A stretch of 64,000 nucleotides of DNA from assembly GCF_003837805.1 (NCBI RefSeq), contig NZ_RQIT01000002.1, forward strand, positions 186,001-250,000, read 5' to 3'. Below the pieces are notes generated by a model. It made no database searches, had not been told where the DNA came from, and was given only the letters and a program-made list of their open reading frames with translations. Made by a program: the position numbers and the translations under genes. Shown here piece after piece: positions 61,042 to 64,000 of this stretch. The stretch is from Bradyrhizobium sp. RP6. Its GTDB lineage: Bacteria; Pseudomonadota; Alphaproteobacteria; Rhizobiales; Xanthobacteraceae. Numbering within the stretch: position 1 is the first letter of the stretch; every line of letters begins with the position of its first letter.

Positions 61042-61875
61042 TTATCGCGCGCCGATCGCCTTGAATTGCCGCACCTGTTCCGTCAGCGCCCGCTCCACCG
61101 GCAGCCGCTCCATCGAGGATGCCCCGTAGAAGCCGTGGCAATGACGGGTGTTCTTCATGATGAAATCGGCGTCGGCGGGATCGGCGATCGGGCCGCCATG
61201 CGCCAGCACCAGGATGTCCGGATTGACGCTGAGCGCGGCGGTGGCCCAGGTGTCGATCCGTGCAGGGCAGTCCTTGAGCTTCGGCGCGGTCTGCGCACCG
61301 ATCGTGCCGCCGGTGGTCAGGCCCATGTGGCAGACGATGATGTCGGCTCCGGCGATCGCCATCGCAGCGGCTTCCTTCTCGCTGAACACGTAGGGCGTGG
61401 TCAGCATGTCCTTGTCGTGCGCCTTGGCGATCATGTCGATCTCGAGCGCATAGGACATGCCGGTCTCTTCGAGATTGGCGCGGAAGGTACCGTCGATCAG
61501 GCCGACGGTCGGAAAGTTCTGGACGCCTGCGAAGCCAAGTGCCTTCAGCTGGTCGAGAAAGACGTCCATGTCGCGGAAGGGATCGGTGCCGTTGACGCCC
61601 GCCAGCACCGGGGTCTGGTCGACCACGGGGAGCACTTCGTTTGCCATTTCCAGCACGATGGCGTTGGCATCGCCATATGCCATCAGGCCCGCGAGCGAGC
61701 CACGGCCGGCCATGCGGTAGCGGCCGGAATTATAGATGACGATGAGGTCGACGCCGCCGGCTTCCTCGCATTTGGCTGAGAGCCCGGTGCCGGCCCCGCC
61801 GCCGACGATCGGCTCGCCGCGCCTTGCCATGTCGCGAAACCTCTTCAGCAGCGCCGCGCGTTCAAACCTGGCCAT
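61042..61875 (-). CDS. Phosphoenolpyruvate-hydrolase-like TIM-barrel protein
   Basis: A 277-residue protein of the PEP-hydrolase-like family, related to PEP mutase/isocitrate-lyase barrels. Recognisable blocks are [59 protein letters not shown] and [13 protein letters not shown]. It is commonly encoded next to Tm-1-like/UPF0261 proteins, as here (3-nt gap). The reaction is not established. It precedes the giant flotillin by 25 nt. Confidence 0.82.
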   Translation of the reverse strand: MARFERAALLKRFRDMARRGEPIVGGGAGTGLSAKCEEAGGVDLIVIYNSGRYRMAGRGSLAGLMAYGDANAIVLEMANEVLPVVDQTPVLAGVNGTDPFRDMDVFLDQLKALGFAGVQNFPTVGLIDGTFRANLEETGMSYALEIDMIAKAHDKDMLTTPYVFSEKEAAAMAIAGADIIVCHMGLTTGGTIGAQTAPKLKDCPARIDTWATAALSVNPDILVLAHGGPIADPADADFIMKNTRHCHGFYGASSMERLPVERALTEQVRQFKAIGAR

Positions 61876-61878
61876 CGG

Positions 61879-64000
61879 TCACCTCGCGAGTCTCCGCCGC
61901 ACCCCGGTGCGCCCGAACAGGGTTCGGAACGCACTGACGATGACGGCGGCGAAATCGGGATCGTTGATGTTCTTAGGGATGCGAATGAGTTGGCGGTTGC
62001 CGGTCTGCCGCACGGTCCGCTCCAGCGTACGGAACAGCGCGGCGTCGGCATCCGGATCCCAGAACGGCTGGCCTCGTGCGTCGAGGGCGGAGACGCCGCC
62101 CTCGGGCAGGAAGAAACGCACCGGGCCATCCATCTGGTTCAGCCGCTCGCCGATCCAGCGGCCCATGCGCTCGTTCTCTTCCAGAGTCGTCCGCATCAAC
62201 GTCACCTGCGGATTGTGGACGTGGAACTTGCGGCCCCGGTAGCGCTCAGGAATGGTCTCGGGCGCGCCGAAATTGACCATATCGAGCGCGCCGACCGAGC
62301 CGACATAGGGCAGGCGGCTGCGGATGATCGCGCCAAGGCGGTCCTCGGTCGCAGGAAACACACCGCCCATCATGAGGTCGCAGATCTCGGTCGTGGTGAG
62401 GTCGATGACCCCCGCGAGCTGGCCGGATTCGACGAGCTTCTCCATGGAGCGGCCGCCGACACCGGTGGCGTGGAATACCAGGCATTCGAAATCATCGCGC
62501 AGCTCGGCCGCGATCTTCTGCACGGCCGGCGTGGTGACGCCGAACATGGTGATGCCGACGGTGGGCAGGCCGACGCCGGCGGCTCGCTCCTTGGTCTCGC
62601 GCCCTTCGAGGCGTGCCTTGACCATGCCGGCAAGCGCACTGGCGCCGTTGGCCAGCACCGCGCGCGAGATCGAGTTCAGCCCCTGCACGTCGGTGACCGA
62701 GTGCATCATCGTGATGTCGGCCGGTCCGACATAGGGGCCGACATCGCCGGACGCGACGGAGGAGATGATCAGCTTGGGCACGCCGATGGGTAGCGCGCGC
62801 ATGCCTGGGGCAACCAGCGACGCCGCGCCCGAGCCGCCGGCCGAGATCACGCCGCCCACATTGCCCTGGCGCCGCAGCCAATTGGCAAACGCATCCGCCA
62901 TCGCGGTCACGGCGGCACCACGGTCGGTGCCGAACACGGCGGATCCGCCGCGGCCGTGGTTCAAGGCGATCTCCTGCGCCGAGACGTCGCAGGATGAATG
63001 CTTGCCGCTGGTCGAGACGTCGACCAGCCGCGTGCGCAGGCCGCTTTCAGCGATGATGTCGCGAATGAAGCGCAGCTCCTGGCCCTTGGTGTCGAGCGTG
63101 CCGACCACCAGAACCACTGGCGGACCGGAGGCCTGCGCCGCCGCCGGCTCGCGCTTGCGCCGCGACGCCTCGTCGAGCCGCGCAACCTGAGTCGAGAGGG
63201 TTCGCGCCGCCGCCTCGATGCGGGCGATCGGCACCGGCTGCGACCATCGCGTCGGCAGCGTCGGGTTGGAGACGTAGATGCGCACCGGCCCGTCGCGCCG
63301 TGGCGCCGGCGTCGGTTTCGCTTCGACGCCGGGTGCGGAGGTGTCAATCTCCGGTTCGAGCTCCGCATGAAGCCCGACGCCGAGCAGGCGCTGCTGGAGC
63401 TCGCGGTCCGCGGCTAGGCGCGCGGAGTCGATGATGCGGTTGATGCGCCCGTTGACCATGATCGCGACGTTGCGCGAGATCGCGGTGGCGACGCCGATGT
63501 TCTGCTCGATCACGAGCACGGACATGTCGCCGTCTTCGCCCAGCCGCAGCAGCATCTCCTCGACCTGCGCGACGATGACGGGCGCGAGGCCTTCGGTCGG
63601 CTCGTCCATGATGATCAAATGCGGATTGGTGAGCAGCGCGCGCGAGATCGCCAACATCTGCTGTTCGCCGCCGGAGAGCTGGCCGCCACCGTGATCCCGA
63701 CGCTCGGCGAGTCGAGGAAAGGTGTCGTAGATGCGCTCGACGGTCCAGGCGCCCGAACGCAGCCCGCCGGCGAGCCGCAAATGCTCGTCGACGCTGAGCG
63801 AGCGCCAGAGGCGGCGGCCCTGCGGCACATAGCCGACGCCGAGCCGCGCGATCTGGGCCGGCGGCCGCCGGGTGATGTCCTCGCCGCGGACCCGGATCGA
63901 GCCGCCGCTGACGCCGACCAGCCCCATGATCGCCTTACACAGCGTGGTCTTGCCCATGCCGTTGCGCCCGACGACGGAGAACACGCCGCTCTCGAGCGTG
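61879..64000 (-). CDS. LivF-type ABC ATPase fused to Tm-1-like/UPF0261 domain (partial, 5' end off window)
   Basis: The reading frame runs through the right edge, so the N-terminus is missing. The first part is a branched-chain-amino-acid-type ATPase: Walker A GRNGMGKTT, VPQGRRLWRSLSVDEHL, signature LSGGEQQMLAISRAL, Walker B IIMDEPTEGLAP. After a Pro-rich joint (about 215-290) comes a complete Tm-1/UPF0261 domain: VVGTLDTKGQELRFIRD, GRGGSAVFGTDRG, ISAGGSGAASLV. At over 700 residues it is a clear two-domain fusion. LivG/H/M/K partners are expected beyond the edge, so the operon probably starts with an importer. Confidence 0.88.
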   Translation of the reverse strand, partial: TLESGVFSVVGRNGMGKTTLCKAIMGLVGVSGGSIRVRGEDITRRPPAQIARLGVGYVPQGRRLWRSLSVDEHLRLAGGLRSGAWTVERIYDTFPRLAERRDHGGGQLSGGEQQMLAISRALLTNPHLIIMDEPTEGLAPVIVAQVEEMLLRLGEDGDMSVLVIEQNIGVATAISRNVAIMVNGRINRIIDSARLAADRELQQRLLGVGLHAELEPEIDTSAPGVEAKPTPAPRRDGPVRIYVSNPTLPTRWSQPVPIARIEAAARTLSTQVARLDEASRRKREPAAAQASGPPVVLVVGTLDTKGQELRFIRDIIAESGLRTRLVDVSTSGKHSSCDVSAQEIALNHGRGGSAVFGTDRGAAVTAMADAFANWLRRQGNVGGVISAGGSGAASLVAPGMRALPIGVPKLIISSVASGDVGPYVGPADITMMHSVTDVQGLNSISRAVLANGASALAGMVKARLEGRETKERAAGVGLPTVGITMFGVTTPAVQKIAAELRDDFECLVFHATGVGGRSMEKLVESGQLAGVIDLTTTEICDLMMGGVFPATEDRLGAIIRSRLPYVGSVGALDMVNFGAPETIPERYRGRKFHVHNPQVTLMRTTLEENERMGRWIGERLNQMDGPVRFFLPEGGVSALDARGQPFWDPDADAALFRTLERTVRQTGNRQLIRIPKNINDPDFAAVIVSAFRTLFGRTGVRRRLAR

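Overview
The window is GC-rich and densely coded. It looks like the chromosome of an alphaproteobacterium close to Bradyrhizobium. This is judged from protein flavour: FixL/FixJ-style two-component proteins, a periplasmic-binding-protein ABC and xanthine-dehydrogenase repertoire, Pro/Ser-rich secreted proteins and frequent GTG starts. It is not a database match. No rRNA, tRNA, CRISPR array, insertion sequence or phage gene was seen.

Layout. (1) 228-6069 (+): fumC, a cupin, mqo and cydAB. Together these form a compact fumarate -> malate -> oxaloacetate route that feeds quinol to a cytochrome bd oxidase, and it ends at a strong hairpin. (2) 6172-9961: a Tat-exported bicupin oxalate decarboxylase, divergent from a YdeP/FdhF-like molybdopterin oxidoreductase. 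(3) 17295-9973 (-): two secreted small proteins, an RND efflux pair, a FlK-like thioesterase and an orphan PAS histidine kinase. (4) 17547-25548 (+): a secreted alpha/beta hydrolase, then a complete biotin-independent malonate decarboxylase operon (mdcA-C-D-E-G-B-F-H). (5) 32507-25892 (-): a PAS histidine kinase, a FixJ-like regulator, a lone receiver, and an aromatic-acid-type FUSC/DUF1656/HlyD efflux system. (6) 32930-47273: an AraC regulator, then a nitrogen-compound (hydantoin/ureide-like) catabolic region. That region holds an MFS-amidase chimera, a 5-hydroxyisourate-hydrolase-like protein, a spermidine-type ABC importer, an amidase, a cysteine-less Asp/Glu/hydantoin racemase homologue, a GntR regulator, a nitrate/taurine-type ABC importer, a frameshifted arylmalonate-decarboxylase-like gene and a hydantoinase. 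(7) 64000-47285 (-): one tightly packed unit of 15 genes, running off the right edge.

The most unusual system is unit (7). In transcription order it encodes a LivF ATPase fused to a Tm-1/UPF0261 domain, a phosphoenolpyruvate-hydrolase-like TIM barrel, and a giant flotillin with 44-residue (4 x 11) coiled-coil repeats. These are followed by two SRPBCC proteins and a three-component molybdenum hydroxylase. The large subunit of that hydroxylase is cut in two by a single in-frame TAG followed directly by ATG. The remaining genes encode MoxR and VWA (CoxD/CoxE-like) maturation proteins, three hydrolases of different folds (TIM-barrel amidohydrolase, AiiA-like metallo-beta-lactamase, SMP-30 propeller fused to a Ser-for-Cys isochorismatase domain) and an FMN reductase. 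I infer a membrane-organised uptake, hydroxylation and ring-opening pathway for an unknown substrate.

Regulation visible in sequence: an element TTSCCKGAATGCAC occurs upstream of the oxalate decarboxylase, FUSC and RND units, and a 15-bp near-palindrome lies in the GntR/ABC divergent promoter. No mdc regulator is present locally.
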